From NCBI RefSeq assembly GCF_002159765.1, contig NZ_NFJH01000005.1:62001-126000 (forward strand): a stretch of DNA of 64,000 nt, in the 5' to 3' direction. The position numbers and the translations under genes were made by a program. The stretch comes from Collinsella sp. An268. GTDB lineage: Bacteria > Actinomycetota > Coriobacteriia > Coriobacteriales > Coriobacteriaceae. Within the stretch, counting starts at the first letter, position 1. Every line of letters begins with the position of its first letter. A model generated the notes under the pieces. It was not told the origin of the DNA. It was given only the letters and a program-made list of their open reading frames with translations, and ran no database searches. Of this stretch, positions 25,330 to 34,014 are shown piece by piece.

Positions 25330-25415
25330 GTGCATCGCCTCCAAACATGATGCAACCGGTGTTCACCGGCGCAAATCAAGCGGCTTCAGTGTAGCAAGCG
25401 CCCGGCGCGGTCCTC

Positions 25416-25561
25416 GGGCGAAATCGACGAGGGGCTCGCCTGGACGGTCAACTTCCTCGCGCGGGGGTTCGCCACCATGCGCGGCGAGGCGGAGCCCTCG
25501 GACGTCGAGCGCGAGGACGCCCTCACCTTCGACATGTCGCGGAGGCGAGGGGCGAGCCTAC
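25416..25561 (+). repeat. Gene-end module, copy A (matches 32008-32155)
   Basis: About 145 bp that is roughly 80-85% identical to 32008-32155 by eye. In frame it encodes DEGLAWTVNFLARGFATMRG then EAEPSDVEREDALTFDMSRR. Copy B ends in TGA after SRR, whereas copy A has CGA and runs on. The flanks differ, so both look like detached 3' ends of the same gene family, which I do not recognise. The remaining sequence to 25700 holds no gene I can support. Confidence 0.55.
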
Positions 25562-25700
25562 CCCCGCCCCGACGGCGCCAGCGCGATCATCATGCGCGCT
25601 GGCCCCTCTGCGTCGAGGGTGTGGAACTCCTCTGCTGGATGGCCCACACCTCCCAAGCGCTCCCCCGCCCGCCTCAATCGGGTATACTTCAGTCATTGTG

Positions 25701-25754
25701 AAAAGCCCTAGGGCTTTTAGCGGCTGCGGGTACCTGTACCTTCAGCCGCATTTT
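25701..25754. terminator. Double hairpin terminator region
   Basis: An 18-base perfect palindrome (25701-25718, AAAAGCC/GGCTTTT around CTAG) is followed by GCGGCTG (25720-25726) pairing with CAGCCGC (25743-25749) and then ATTTTT. On the minus strand this lies about 80 bases after the ABC permease stop and can end that operon; on the plus strand the T-run also suits termination. Confidence 0.6.
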
Positions 25755-25833
25755 TCTTATATGGCTTCCTTCTTCGAATCCAAGTACGAAAGAAAGATAA
25801 AGGTACCGTGCAGGACGTCCCCTCAATCGACGC

Positions 25834-26631
25834 TCATACGCTCAAGTCGCGCCGCGCAAAAGCGATGGTTCCGAGCGCAAAGAGCACCGCGCCTGAAACG
25901 CCAAGCACAGTCGCGCCCGCCAAGGCGCCCATTCCCCCAGACGCAACCCCGAGCGGATCGAATAGAGCAAGCGGCGTGGCGTCGGCAAGCCAAGAGAGCT
26001 CGTCCCCAACCCCCGAAAGCATCTGCACCAGCACGAAGAGGGCACACAGGGCGACACCCGCCCACCGCGCCGCCGAGACGTTCGACAGCGCACAGGCGCC
26101 TGCCCAGCACACACCGGAGAGAAATAGCCAGAGACAGAAGGTCGCCGCGTTGGCGACAATAAGGTCGGAGGCATCGAGCTCGCCAGGAAACATGGCATGG
26201 GCGCAAGCCAGCTCGAACACAGTGAGCACCGCCGCAAGGAGAACGAGGCAGAAGACGAGAACGCCCGTCTGCGAGAGCATGAGTCTCGTACGGCTCACAG
26301 GCTGCGCGAGCAGATAGGAGATGCTGCCGCGCTCGATATGACGCACCACAAGCCGACTGGTGAGCACCGCCACGAGAACGAGGGGAAGCGCCACGAGCAA
26401 AAAGCCGTACAGGTAGTTGACCATAAACTCAAGAAGCGTCGTCCCCTGGTCCGCCATACCGAAGGCGGCGAAGAGCTCGGGCATAGCGTCGCGCATGAGG
26501 GCGAGCGACTCGCCGAGCGCCGGATCGTACATACCGATGATCACACCAGCATAAAGAGCGACCACCGCTGCGATGATGGCGGTCGGGAACAGGCAGGAGC
26601 GCAGCTCGCGCTTGAAGAGGGGAAGGGTCAT
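25834..26631 (-). CDS. ABC-2 type transporter permease
   Basis: 265 residues with six hydrophobic segments, starting MTLPLFKRELRSCLFPTAII. Its layout matches ABC-2 family membrane proteins of the exporter or antibiotic-resistance type (NatB/YhaP-like): a large polar loop after the first segment, then VLTSRLVVRHIERGSISYLL and QPVSRTRLMLSQ. It would form a membrane channel with the ATPase encoded 9 bases upstream. Substrate is unknown. It is the last gene of a TetR-ATPase-permease operon and is followed by a double hairpin. Confidence 0.87.
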   Translation of the reverse strand: MTLPLFKRELRSCLFPTAIIAAVVALYAGVIIGMYDPALGESLALMRDAMPELFAAFGMADQGTTLLEFMVNYLYGFLLVALPLVLVAVLTSRLVVRHIERGSISYLLAQPVSRTRLMLSQTGVLVFCLVLLAAVLTVFELACAHAMFPGELDASDLIVANAATFCLWLFLSGVCWAGACALSNVSAARWAGVALCALFVLVQMLSGVGDELSWLADATPLALFDPLGVASGGMGALAGATVLGVSGAVLFALGTIAFARRDLSV

Positions 26632-26640
26632 GGGAATCTC

Positions 26641-27561
26641 CTAGCTTTGCCGCGAGGACTCGAAGCCCTCGTACAGATGGAGGAACAGCTCCTCGATCGT
26701 CTGCTCGCGAGACGTGACCGCGGCAACGTCGTAGGAGGAGAGCTCGCGGATGAGGGCGTTCACATCTCGCACGTCGCGGAGCTCCACACCACGGGCATCC
26801 CCCTCAGCGGGATCGACCCCGTGGGCGAGCTCCCAGCGCGAGCGTTCCCGCGCGCTCGAGAACTCGACCGAGTAGCCGCGGCCGCGCATCGAGCGCACCT
26901 CGTCCATGCTGCAGGCCATGACGACGCGCCCCGCGCGGATGAACGCCACGCGGTCGCACGCCCGCCCGACCTCTTCGAAGATGTGCGAGGAGAGCAGGAT
27001 GGCAGCGCCGCGCGCCCGCTCCTCGGCAACCACATCGAGAAAGCGCTCCTGCATGAGCGGGTCGAGACCGCTCGTTGGCTCATCGAGGAGAAGCACGTCC
27101 GGGCGGGCCATGAAAGCCGCGACGATCGCAACCTTCTGCCGGTTGCCTTTGGACATCCCGCCGATACGTGCGCCGAGGTCCAGTTCGAAGGCGTCGGCAA
27201 GCTCCCGCATCCGGGAGCGGTCGTGCAGGCCCCGCATCCCCGCCATGAGGTCGAGGAAGGCCCGCGCGGTCATCTCCTGCATGCAGGCGTTCTCGCCGGG
27301 CAGGTAACCCAGACGCGCCTGGACACGCGGCCGCTCCCGGAAACAGTCGTGCCCGAGGATCTCGGCCGTCCCCCTCTGCGACCTGACAAACCCCATGAGG
27401 TGGCGCATCGTGACCGTCTTTCCCGCCCCGTTGGGACCCAGAAAACCGAGCACCTCGCCAGCACCGACCTTGAGGCTAACGTCGAAGATGCCGCGACCGC
27501 GCCCGTAATCCTTCGTGAGCCCGCGCACACAAATCGCAGGGCCCGCTCCGTTTGCCGTCAT
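26641..27561 (-). CDS. ABC transporter ATP-binding protein
   Basis: 306 residues from ATG 27561, which overlaps the stop of the TetR gene (ATGA), indicating coupled translation. Walker A is GFLGPNGAGKTVTM. The ABC signature is atypical: IGGMSKGNRQKVAIVAAFMA. Walker B is DVLLLDEPTSGLDP, followed by the switch histidine in LLSSHIFEE. The C-terminal 80 residues form the accessory domain common in ABC-2 exporters. With the downstream permease it should make an efflux-type transporter in the membrane. Confidence 0.92.
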   Translation of the reverse strand: MTANGAGPAICVRGLTKDYGRGRGIFDVSLKVGAGEVLGFLGPNGAGKTVTMRHLMGFVRSQRGTAEILGHDCFRERPRVQARLGYLPGENACMQEMTARAFLDLMAGMRGLHDRSRMRELADAFELDLGARIGGMSKGNRQKVAIVAAFMARPDVLLLDEPTSGLDPLMQERFLDVVAEERARGAAILLSSHIFEEVGRACDRVAFIRAGRVVMACSMDEVRSMRGRGYSVEFSSARERSRWELAHGVDPAEGDARGVELRDVRDVNALIRELSSYDVAAVTSREQTIEELFLHLYEGFESSRQS

Positions 27562-28187
27562 AGGTATTCCTCCTTGTACGTGGCCCGTTTGAGCCAGTCG
27601 AGCCAGACGAGAAACTCTGAGAGCATTGTCTCCATGTCGAGCTCCCCTCCGCCGCGCAACTGCTCGTGCAGGTAGCCGTCCCCGCACCACACGAGCATGC
27701 GCACCACGCGCATGGGATCGACGTCCTCCCGGAATCGCTCCCAACGCACGTGTCCCAAATACGTCTGCACCATCGCGGGCACGGCATCCGTCATGAATGC
27801 GTCGAGCACCCCCGAGACGTCCCGATGGCCGAGGTAGAACGCCCGGACGAAAAAATCCATGATGCGCGGGCTCGACCCCACGAGTCCGGCCTTCTGCGTC
27901 GCGGCGTAACGCATGATCTCGAAGAAGTCGTCGATCTTATACCAGCGCTCGTCGACCACCGCGTCTGCGACGCGGCGTGTGAGGGCCGTGAGGACGTATA
28001 GGTAGAGCTCTCTTTTGTTCCTGAAGTAGAAGAAGAGCTGGCTCTTCGACACACCGGCGCGCCTGGCTATGTCCGCCGTGGACGCGCGGGCGTAATCCTC
28101 GTCACCGAACACTTCGGCGGCTGCGTCCACAACGGCTCGCCTGCGGTCCTCGGGGAGGTTCTCGAAGCGCTCGAACCTGTCTGACAT
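27558..28187 (-). CDS. TetR-family transcriptional regulator of the ABC operon
   Basis: 209 residues from ATG 28187 (GAGG upstream). The N-terminal helix-turn-helix is clear: RRAVVDAAAEVFGDEDYARA then TADIARRAGVSKSQLFFYFR. The C-terminal ligand-binding domain has many aromatic residues (MRYAATQKAGLVGSSPRIMD). It is the first gene of the operon with the ABC ATPase and permease, and the 4-base overlap suggests it controls its own transporter; effector unknown. The upstream sequence (28188-28260) is short and then meets a pseudogene, so the promoter probably lies in that remnant. Confidence 0.9.
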   Translation of the reverse strand: MSDRFERFENLPEDRRRAVVDAAAEVFGDEDYARASTADIARRAGVSKSQLFFYFRNKRELYLYVLTALTRRVADAVVDERWYKIDDFFEIMRYAATQKAGLVGSSPRIMDFFVRAFYLGHRDVSGVLDAFMTDAVPAMVQTYLGHVRWERFREDVDPMRVVRMLVWCGDGYLHEQLRGGGELDMETMLSEFLVWLDWLKRATYKEEYL

Positions 28188-28259
28188 GGGGCCTCGCTTT
28201 CCCTCGTCTTTCGAGAACAAGGCTACCCCGTTGACCAAAATATGGAAGGGGCTTTGAGC

Positions 28260-29155
28260 TCGCGAAACGATTCCTCGAGCGTGCTCTGACGCCCAGCATG
28301 CGATCCGGAACCCAGCGGGCGGCCCCAGCGAGCCGACCCATCAGAAAGTACAGTGCCCCGCAGGGATTCTGCGGGGCACGCTTTAGCTGATGCCGATACA
28401 TCCTCAGGGCCAAACGTCTCACCCAGCCCCAGCGCCTTCGCCCGATCGCCCAAAACGCGAGGAGAATCACCGCGCCGCTCGCAACGGCGAACCAGTCCCG
28501 GGGAGAGCCGACGCCACCCGTCGCCGCACCGACGGCAAGGGCGCCCACAGCCCAGAGCGAAGACAGGGTGGCAGCCGTCCACGCCGGGCGCGCGAGGAGC
28601 CCCAGGGCGAAGGAGCCGACGAGCACGGCGGCAACGACGAGCACTATCGCCAGTTTTTGGAACGACGTGGGGTCGAGAAGAATGTCACCAGCCACGAGCA
28701 CGCCAATACCGACCGTAAGACCAGCAAAAGCCTGCAGAACGATCTGCGCCCCCCAGAGCGGCGCCGCTCGCTCGCGTCGCCTCCACGGGCTCGCCCGTGG
28801 AGGCTCCGAGGAGCTCGGCTGCGCTCCTCGCCTCGTCAGAGCCCTCGGGGCAGCGCGCCGCGAGCATCGCGACCGAAAAGGCCAGCGCCAGCACCGAGAG
28901 CAGGAGACGCAGCACCGGCTCCAGGTGATCGCGCCCGCGACCGCCGTCACGGCGAGCGCCGTGTCCACGACCACCTCGACCGCGGCCAACGCCACCGCAA
29001 TCGTTTTCGTCCTTCGCTCGTTCTTCTCGACCATCTCGCGCATCTCGTCCACGCCCCCTCTCACCAGCTCGTCGATCATGGTACCGAAGAGATTCGCGAG
29101 GAGCAGCATGCTCTGGATGTCCGGCAGGGTCCTCCCGACGCGCAAAGACTTGTTG
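28260..29155 (-). pseudogene. XRE-regulator/multi-TM membrane protein, 5'-truncated and frameshifted
   Basis: The remnant starts inside a helix-turn-helix protein: RVGRTLPDIQSMLLLANLFG then DELVRGGVDEMREMVEKNER, which is the end of the common Cro/C1 domain (usually SKWE-GxTLPDIQSL). The HTH itself is missing. A membrane part follows (VALAAVEVVVDTALAVTAVA). Near 28930 the coding signal moves to another frame (RLLLSVLALAFSVAMLAARC) and near 28770 it moves back (VLQAFAGLTVGIGVLVAGDI, then LVVAAVLVGSFALGLLARPA). So there are at least two frameshifts plus loss of the 5' end. Intact relatives are regulators with C-terminal membrane domains. Confidence 0.65.
28353..28379. terminator. Perfect 11-bp stem hairpin inside the broken XRE-membrane gene
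   Basis: GTGCCCCGCAG (28353-28363) and CTGCGGGGCAC (28369-28379) flank GGATT. On the plus strand GCTTTA follows. It falls within the reading frame of the pseudogene, so the gene may really end before it; the hairpin could be its terminator. Confidence 0.45.
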
Positions 29156-30007
29156 CGGCGTTGAGCGTGTGCACAGAAAAAGCCCTGAACGGAGCGAGTG
29201 GTTCCGACCGGTGCGAGGTGATTTCAAGCGAGAGCGAAACGGGTATGCGTCCGAAATCGCGGGCGGCTAGAAAAAACTTATGATGCAGCGCATCTGGACG
29301 AAGTCGGCGCCTGCAAGAGCAGGGAACCCCACGCTCTTCCCGTCCACATCAGATTGTTCGGTATGGACGTTATGAACCCGCCGCCCTTGTCCCTCTTCGA
29401 GGGGCTATCACAGCAGCGCAATCTCGTACGTTATTCTGTATCCATTCTGCGGACTACCGACAATTACCCCTTCTGTTGGACGGTGCGCAATGTCGCCACG
29501 AACAACTTGGACAAGTTTCCCTCAACCGCAGCCACACAGCCTAGAGCGGCACGAAGAAGTTGTAGAAACATCCGCGCGGTTTTCGAGGCAATGCCCCTTG
29601 GTGGGAGGGGAGTGCCCGGTAGACACCGAACAGAGCCAGATTTGAGCAAGTCCTCAATACGCTTGACTGCCACACGGCCAAGCGAGAATTCCACCTGCCC
29701 ACCAAGCTTGAAACGACTGCCACGCGAAGAATCAGTTGAACTTCTCAAATGGCGCCCTCACTATCGAGCACACCGTACCAAGAAGCGCCAGAACTGTCGG
29801 ATATGGCACGACGGTCGGTCGCGACTGTAGATACGCCCTTGAAGAGCATGTCAACACACGGTGAAATCACGTTCATCATAAGCGGGCGCAACAATAATCT
29901 GTTTAGGAAAAGTCCGCTAAACAGATAGAAAAAGAACTCATAATCCCAACTATGCAATTTGGCATTTTGCAACACAAAGCCGTTCGATTTATACGTAAGG
30001 AGCAAAC
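29156..30007. other. Gene-poor stretch before the low-GC membrane protein
   Basis: Reading frames of 95-158 codons exist on both strands here, but none has a domain, a ribosome site or a coding-like composition I trust. The last 120 bases become AT-rich and contain a 10-bp inverted repeat and the start signals of the next gene. Otherwise I see nothing in it. Confidence 0.5.
29897..29926. promoter_or_regulatory. Inverted repeat upstream of the low-GC membrane protein
   Basis: ATCTGTTTAG (29897-29906) and CTAAACAGAT (29917-29926) are perfect complements around a 10-base loop, 82 bases before the GTG start. Between them and the start lies a possible promoter, TTGCAA then TATACG with 17 bases between, though very close to the start. 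The dyad could be an operator or attenuator. Confidence 0.4.
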
Positions 30008-31483
30008 GTGAGCGAAACCTGGGAAACATTCCTTCTAAACGAGTTTGACTTCTTTTCTCTCCAGCCATTAGACGTTGTCATCTGCGCAGCCATTGGATTT
30101 ATGTGTGTGCCTTTAATTCGCTTCTCAGGCCCTCGCGTGCTTGGACTGGATTACCACACGCGTATTGTCCAGTATAAACCTGATGACACGGGAACAACCA
30201 ACATCATTTATAGGATCATATCGCCCGTCGTCGTCTCGTACATCATGGTAATTGCGCTGTCCTCGTGCAGCCTCGTTCTCGGTCGACACTGGTCGCTGGC
30301 AGTTCGATGGATGCCAGTCTTTGTATATTGGATTGCACAAATCCTCATAGTTAGTATCCGTGTTGGTGAGATTTATCCTATCTGGACGGTGCTCATTCAA
30401 GCACTCGTATCGCTTATGACTGCAATATATTTTGACTGGGCCGTCATATGCAAACTTCCCGTTTCCGGAATAACTGCTTTCGATCAGTCAAATATTGGCT
30501 GGCAGGTACTTACTGGAGTCTTTTTGACGGCAAGTCAATTCATACTTCTCGGAATCGTACGAGGGGTTGGTCGTTATAACAATCGTCTGCAGCGCAAATA
30601 TTTTCAGCGAGTCTATTCAAATAAACTTGCTGGGGATTCTATTGACCAGCAAACAGAGCGAAAGCTTTATAATTATATTCGAGAGTACGGAGACATGCTT
30701 CCAGAGAGGCTTTCTTCAGACCTGCTACTCCGAGCCTTTTTCTTTACGGTTATGCTCATTGAGGATTCAAATCGACCAAATTGGTTTCGAATGGTTGAAC
30801 GGGCCGGATTTCGCTTTGGCATTATAAAGACCACGGGCATCATGCAGGTTAAGTCTCAGAAGGCCCTCACGGATAAGGAAAGTGTTGCCGCTTCCCTTCC
30901 CATTATTGAGAGAATTTGGAATGATTTTTTGGTCGACGCCGCTCGCCAACATTACGATGTATCCCCGACCATCTCTTTCTCTTCTAACTGGTATCGCTAT
31001 CGATATAAAGAACTGCAGGAGATGGCGATTCAAAAAGGCGGATTGCTGTATGGAAGGTACTGCGGAACTGTTTTAATTGATATACGGGAGATTTTCGACG
31101 AGGTGCTTCGCTTTTTCGATTGCGCCGAGCGATTCTTCTCTCCAGAATACGTAGTAGTGAGGTCAACGCTTTTCTCGTCTTTCGCAAGCGTAATGCCCGG
31201 ACGCGAGTTATGCTTTCAGGCCGATTCCTTGTCCATTGTGCCTGAGGCTGTTCCCACGTCGGAAACTAAAGCGATTGTGAGCGCTCGTGAGAATGTCTCT
31301 CTGGAAACAATTAAGAGCTGCTTAACAGTTATTGAAAACTACGGACTTGTCATATCAGTAAGTAACCCGCATAGCATCGCGCGCTGTGTTATTACCGCCC
31401 TTGTGGATGAAGCGAGAATCAAAGAGCTTTCGGAAAAGCTTCCACACTGGAAAATTGCTTTTATGGGTGACGCAAAGGAATAA
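30008..31483 (+). CDS. Low-GC polytopic membrane protein with a lysozyme-like motif
   Basis: 491 residues from GTG 30008 (AAGGAG, 5 bases). Five hydrophobic segments occupy about residues 20-40, 70-92, 101-118, 122-142 and 165-187. A long soluble C-terminal domain follows. It contains MLIEDSNRPNWFRMVER (Glu252) and KTTGIMQVKS (277-281), reminiscent of the E...GLMQ pattern of transglycosylases and lysozymes. This fold call is inference. G+C is about 45% against more than 60% in flanking genes, so it is clearly acquired. It is intact and has no obvious partner gene; a cell-envelope-damaging or defence effector role is conceivable but unproven. Confidence 0.7.
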   Translation: MSETWETFLLNEFDFFSLQPLDVVICAAIGFMCVPLIRFSGPRVLGLDYHTRIVQYKPDDTGTTNIIYRIISPVVVSYIMVIALSSCSLVLGRHWSLAVRWMPVFVYWIAQILIVSIRVGEIYPIWTVLIQALVSLMTAIYFDWAVICKLPVSGITAFDQSNIGWQVLTGVFLTASQFILLGIVRGVGRYNNRLQRKYFQRVYSNKLAGDSIDQQTERKLYNYIREYGDMLPERLSSDLLLRAFFFTVMLIEDSNRPNWFRMVERAGFRFGIIKTTGIMQVKSQKALTDKESVAASLPIIERIWNDFLVDAARQHYDVSPTISFSSNWYRYRYKELQEMAIQKGGLLYGRYCGTVLIDIREIFDEVLRFFDCAERFFSPEYVVVRSTLFSSFASVMPGRELCFQADSLSIVPEAVPTSETKAIVSARENVSLETIKSCLTVIENYGLVISVSNPHSIARCVITALVDEARIKELSEKLPHWKIAFMGDAKE

Positions 31484-31670
31484 GCTGAAAGGTAAATTGA
31501 GTCGCGAGATTCACCGTGCCCCGAGTGTATCATTTTGCAGAGAGCATGAATTGATTCCGCTGGTAGATGAGTAGAAAGCGCGTACCGATCCTCTTTCCTT
31601 GGAATAGTCTTTGTCTAGCATTCCATGTTTGAACGGAGACTCACGGCATCGAGCCAGAGAAACAAGGAGA

Positions 31671-31787
31671 ATGACAGGTTTCGATAACGCTGCTCCATCG
31701 TGGGAACCTTACTGCGATGAACCTGCAGTCCCCATCAAGACCGTGGGCACCACTCAGTCAACGCCCTCTTTTCGAAACAGGATTTGA
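31671..31787 (+). CDS. Possible short reading frame with good ribosome site
   Basis: 38 codons starting MTGFDNAAPSWEPYCDEPAV and ending SFRNRI, preceded by AAGGAG. A second short frame with GAAGGAG starts at 31798 (MMSEGLISTVRKMPNLHLEL). Neither is recognised. The surrounding 31484-32007 region holds nothing else I can support. Confidence 0.2.
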   Translation: MTGFDNAAPSWEPYCDEPAVPIKTVGTTQSTPSFRNRI

Positions 31788-32007
31788 GAAGGAGCTTATG
31801 ATGAGCGAGGGGTTGATCTCGACCGTGCGCAAAATGCCCAATTTGCATCTAGAGTTATGAAGGCGAGGCTGTTAGGGTCCCTTGTATCGCAAGCCGGTTC
31901 TTCGCTGCTGGAATCATGGGGCTCAACAACGAATTTGTTCTGACTTGGGGCCATGCGGAATCCATAAGTGTTCTTGCTAGCAATCTACCGCGAGCTCAGG
32001 CGCATCC

Positions 32008-32155
32008 TTTCCGCCGGCGAGGTCGGCGAGGGGCTCGCTTGGACGGTCGACTTCCTGGCACGGGAGTTTTCCGCCATGCGCGGTGAGGCGGAGCCCTCGG
32101 GCGTCGAGCGGGAGAACGCCCTCATCTTCGGCATGTCGCGGAGGTGAGAGACGAA
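32008..32155 (+). repeat. Gene-end module, copy B (matches 25416-25561)
   Basis: Encodes VGEGLAWTVDFLAREFSAMR then GEAEPSGVERENALIFGMSR and ends with TGA. Upstream the same frame reads LLAIYRELRRILSAGE back to TAA at 31965. It ends about 60 bases before the AlbA_2 gene and looks like the 3' end of a lost gene. Confidence 0.55.
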
Positions 32156-32216
32156 CCTCATCGGTCAGCCTGCCGCAACCGTACGATAAAATATCGCCCA
32201 AGGACAGGAGGGCCCG

Positions 32217-33665
32217 ATGCAGCACCCCATCGAACAAAACGATCCGAAACGGTTCTCCTCGGAGAAGGAGAACCAGTACTTCGACCGCAAGAGCGCCCGG
32301 AAGGACGCTAACGACATCTCCAGGCACATCAGCGCCTTTGCGAACGCATCCGGCGGCAAGCTCGTCATCGGCATCGAGGACGACGGCGAGATCACCGGCT
32401 TCAGGCGCAGGGGCGCCCACGACATCGAGGACTTCCTCCAGGCCCCCATCACGTGCTGCGACCCCGTCCCCGCCGTCAGGGCCAAGGAGGTCAACGTCAC
32501 CAACTCGAGCGGGGAGAGCGATCGCATCCTCGTCCTCGACGTCCAGGCCTCAACAGACCGGGTTATCGCGAGAAAGCGCGACGGCGAGGTCTTCCTCAGG
32601 CAGAAGGACGAGAGCGTCCGGCTGGACCGCGAACAGGTCCGCGCGCTCGAGTACGACAAGAACCAGAGGCGCTTCGAGGACGAGCTGGCAGACAGGTCCG
32701 GCATCGACGACATCGACCGCGAGGTGATGGACCGCTACCGGGAGGAGCTCGGGACCGACGCCCCCTACGAGCAGATACTCAGGAGCAGGGGGATGCTCGT
32801 CGACGGGCACCTCACCAACGCGGGGGTTCTCCTGTTTGCAAGGAACCCCGCGCAGTTCATCCCGTGCGCCCGCGTGAGGGTCATGCGCTTCGACGGCAGC
32901 AGGATGGAGACCGGGCGGCGCCTGAACATCGTGAAGGACAGGACCTTCGACGGGCCCCTCCCCAAGGTGATCGAGGGTGCCAAGCAGATGATCTCCAGCC
33001 AGCTCCGGGAGTTCCAGTTCCTGGGGGACGACGGGAAGTTCAAGATCATCCCCGAGTACCCGGAGTTCGCGTGGTTCGAGGGCCTCGTCAACGCGGTCAC
33101 GCACAGGAACTACGCCTACTCTGGCGACTACATCCGCGTCATGATGTACGACGACCGCCTTGAGATCCTCAGCCCCGGAAAGCTCCCCAACATCGTCACC
33201 CTCGAGAACATGCGCCACACCCGCTGGTCGCGCAACCCCATCATCGCCCGCACCCTCGTCGAGTTCGGCTGGGTGAGGGAGCTCAACGAGGGGGTGCAGA
33301 GAATCTACGACGAGATGGCCAGCTTCTTCCTCAACGACCCCGTCTTCTCGGAGCCGAACGACTCCTCGGTGCTGCTCACGCTCGAGAACAGCATAACGTC
33401 GCGCGTCCTCAGGCAGAGCGACACCGTCTCCGGCATCGTCGGCGAGGACGCGTACAGGACCCTCACCGAGCCCGAGCTGTCAGCGGTCCAGATCGTGTAT
33501 GCAAGGAGCAAGGTCACCGTCAAGCAGCTGTCCGAGCACCTCGGAAGGAGCGCCAAGTTCGCCAGGTCGACCCTGAGGGGCCTCGTCGGCAAAGGCATCC
33601 TCTCATGGCACGGCTCCGGCCCCAAGGACCCGTCCCAGTACTACTCCTTCCCCCGCCCCCGTTAA
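32217..33665 (+). CDS. AlbA_2 (Schlafen-type) / HATPase_c_4 ATP-binding protein
   Basis: 482 residues from ATG 32217 (CAGGAGG site). The N-terminal AlbA_2 domain shows ENQYFDRKSARKDANDISRH then ISAFANASGGKLVIGIEDDG, typical of this putative DNA- or RNA-binding fold. A middle linker leads to an HATPase_c_4-type region (WFEGLVNAVTHRNYAYSGDY, MMYDDRLEILSPGKLP). A winged-helix-like C-terminus follows (VTVKQLSEHLGRSAKFARST). The family is annotated as putative transcriptional regulators and abounds in accessory regions. Codon use is very uniform and high-GC, so it is probably a distinct acquisition from a high-GC source. A GC-rich hairpin and tandem decamer repeats follow directly. Confidence 0.88.
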   Translation: MQHPIEQNDPKRFSSEKENQYFDRKSARKDANDISRHISAFANASGGKLVIGIEDDGEITGFRRRGAHDIEDFLQAPITCCDPVPAVRAKEVNVTNSSGESDRILVLDVQASTDRVIARKRDGEVFLRQKDESVRLDREQVRALEYDKNQRRFEDELADRSGIDDIDREVMDRYREELGTDAPYEQILRSRGMLVDGHLTNAGVLLFARNPAQFIPCARVRVMRFDGSRMETGRRLNIVKDRTFDGPLPKVIEGAKQMISSQLREFQFLGDDGKFKIIPEYPEFAWFEGLVNAVTHRNYAYSGDYIRVMMYDDRLEILSPGKLPNIVTLENMRHTRWSRNPIIARTLVEFGWVRELNEGVQRIYDEMASFFLNDPVFSEPNDSSVLLTLENSITSRVLRQSDTVSGIVGEDAYRTLTEPELSAVQIVYARSKVTVKQLSEHLGRSAKFARSTLRGLVGKGILSWHGSGPKDPSQYYSFPRPR

Positions 33666-33677
33666 GACTGATAAGAT

Positions 33678-33717
33678 GGCCCCGCAGGCCCGGTGAGATT
33701 CCCGGGCCTGCGGGGCC
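33678..33717. terminator. 16-bp perfect GC-rich hairpin after the AlbA_2 gene
   Basis: GGCCCCGCAGGCCCGG (33678-33693) pairs with 33702-33717 around an 8-base loop, 12 bases after the stop. No T-run follows, so termination efficiency is uncertain, but position suggests it ends the AlbA_2 transcript. Confidence 0.6.
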
Positions 33718-33720
33718 GAG

Positions 33721-34014
33721 CGGGTAAGAGTAAGTCCGAGTAGTTCCGAGTAGGTAAGGGCGACGATTGGCCCATCTTGCGCCGTAATCTGATAAAAGCG
33801 CAGATAAACACCTCGACAGTCATTTCGACAAGCCGTTTTACTGGGTTCGAGTAAGTCCGAGTAGTTCCGAGTAAGTCCGAGTAGTTCCGAGTAAGTCCGA
33901 GTAGTTCCGAGTAGCCCAGCAGCAACCCGGCTACCCGCTGCATGAAAACAGCAGCTCAGACGCATGACATGCCGCCACATGAAGCGGCTAACTCGGGTAA
34001 GAGTAAGTCCGAGT
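33721..34014. repeat. Tandem decamer repeat array bounded by 21-bp direct repeats
   Basis: Alternating decamers GTAAGTCCGA and GTAGTTCCGA occur once at 33730-33749 and three times in tandem at 33851-33910 (period 20, two 10-bp half-units each). A further GTAAGTCCGA lies at 34003-34012. The bases 33721-33741 and 33994-34014 are identical 21-bp direct repeats that bracket the array. The decamer is close to one helical turn, so a protein could bind all copies on one face, as with iterons. Frames running through the array give only repetitive LLG-TRTYS-like peptides and are not genes. Confidence 0.75.

Noticed and set aside
29354-29830. 158-codon frame before the low-GC membrane protein
   Set aside because: No ribosome site and no domain; overlapping frames on the other strand are equally open.
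33730-33910. CRISPR array
   Set aside because: The units are directly adjacent decamers with no unique spacers, and no cas genes are present.
33603-33980. Minus-strand reading frames of 93-125 codons over the decamer array
   Set aside because: They encode only a repeated TRTYS/TRNYSDLL peptide caused by the DNA repeats, with no start site or domain.
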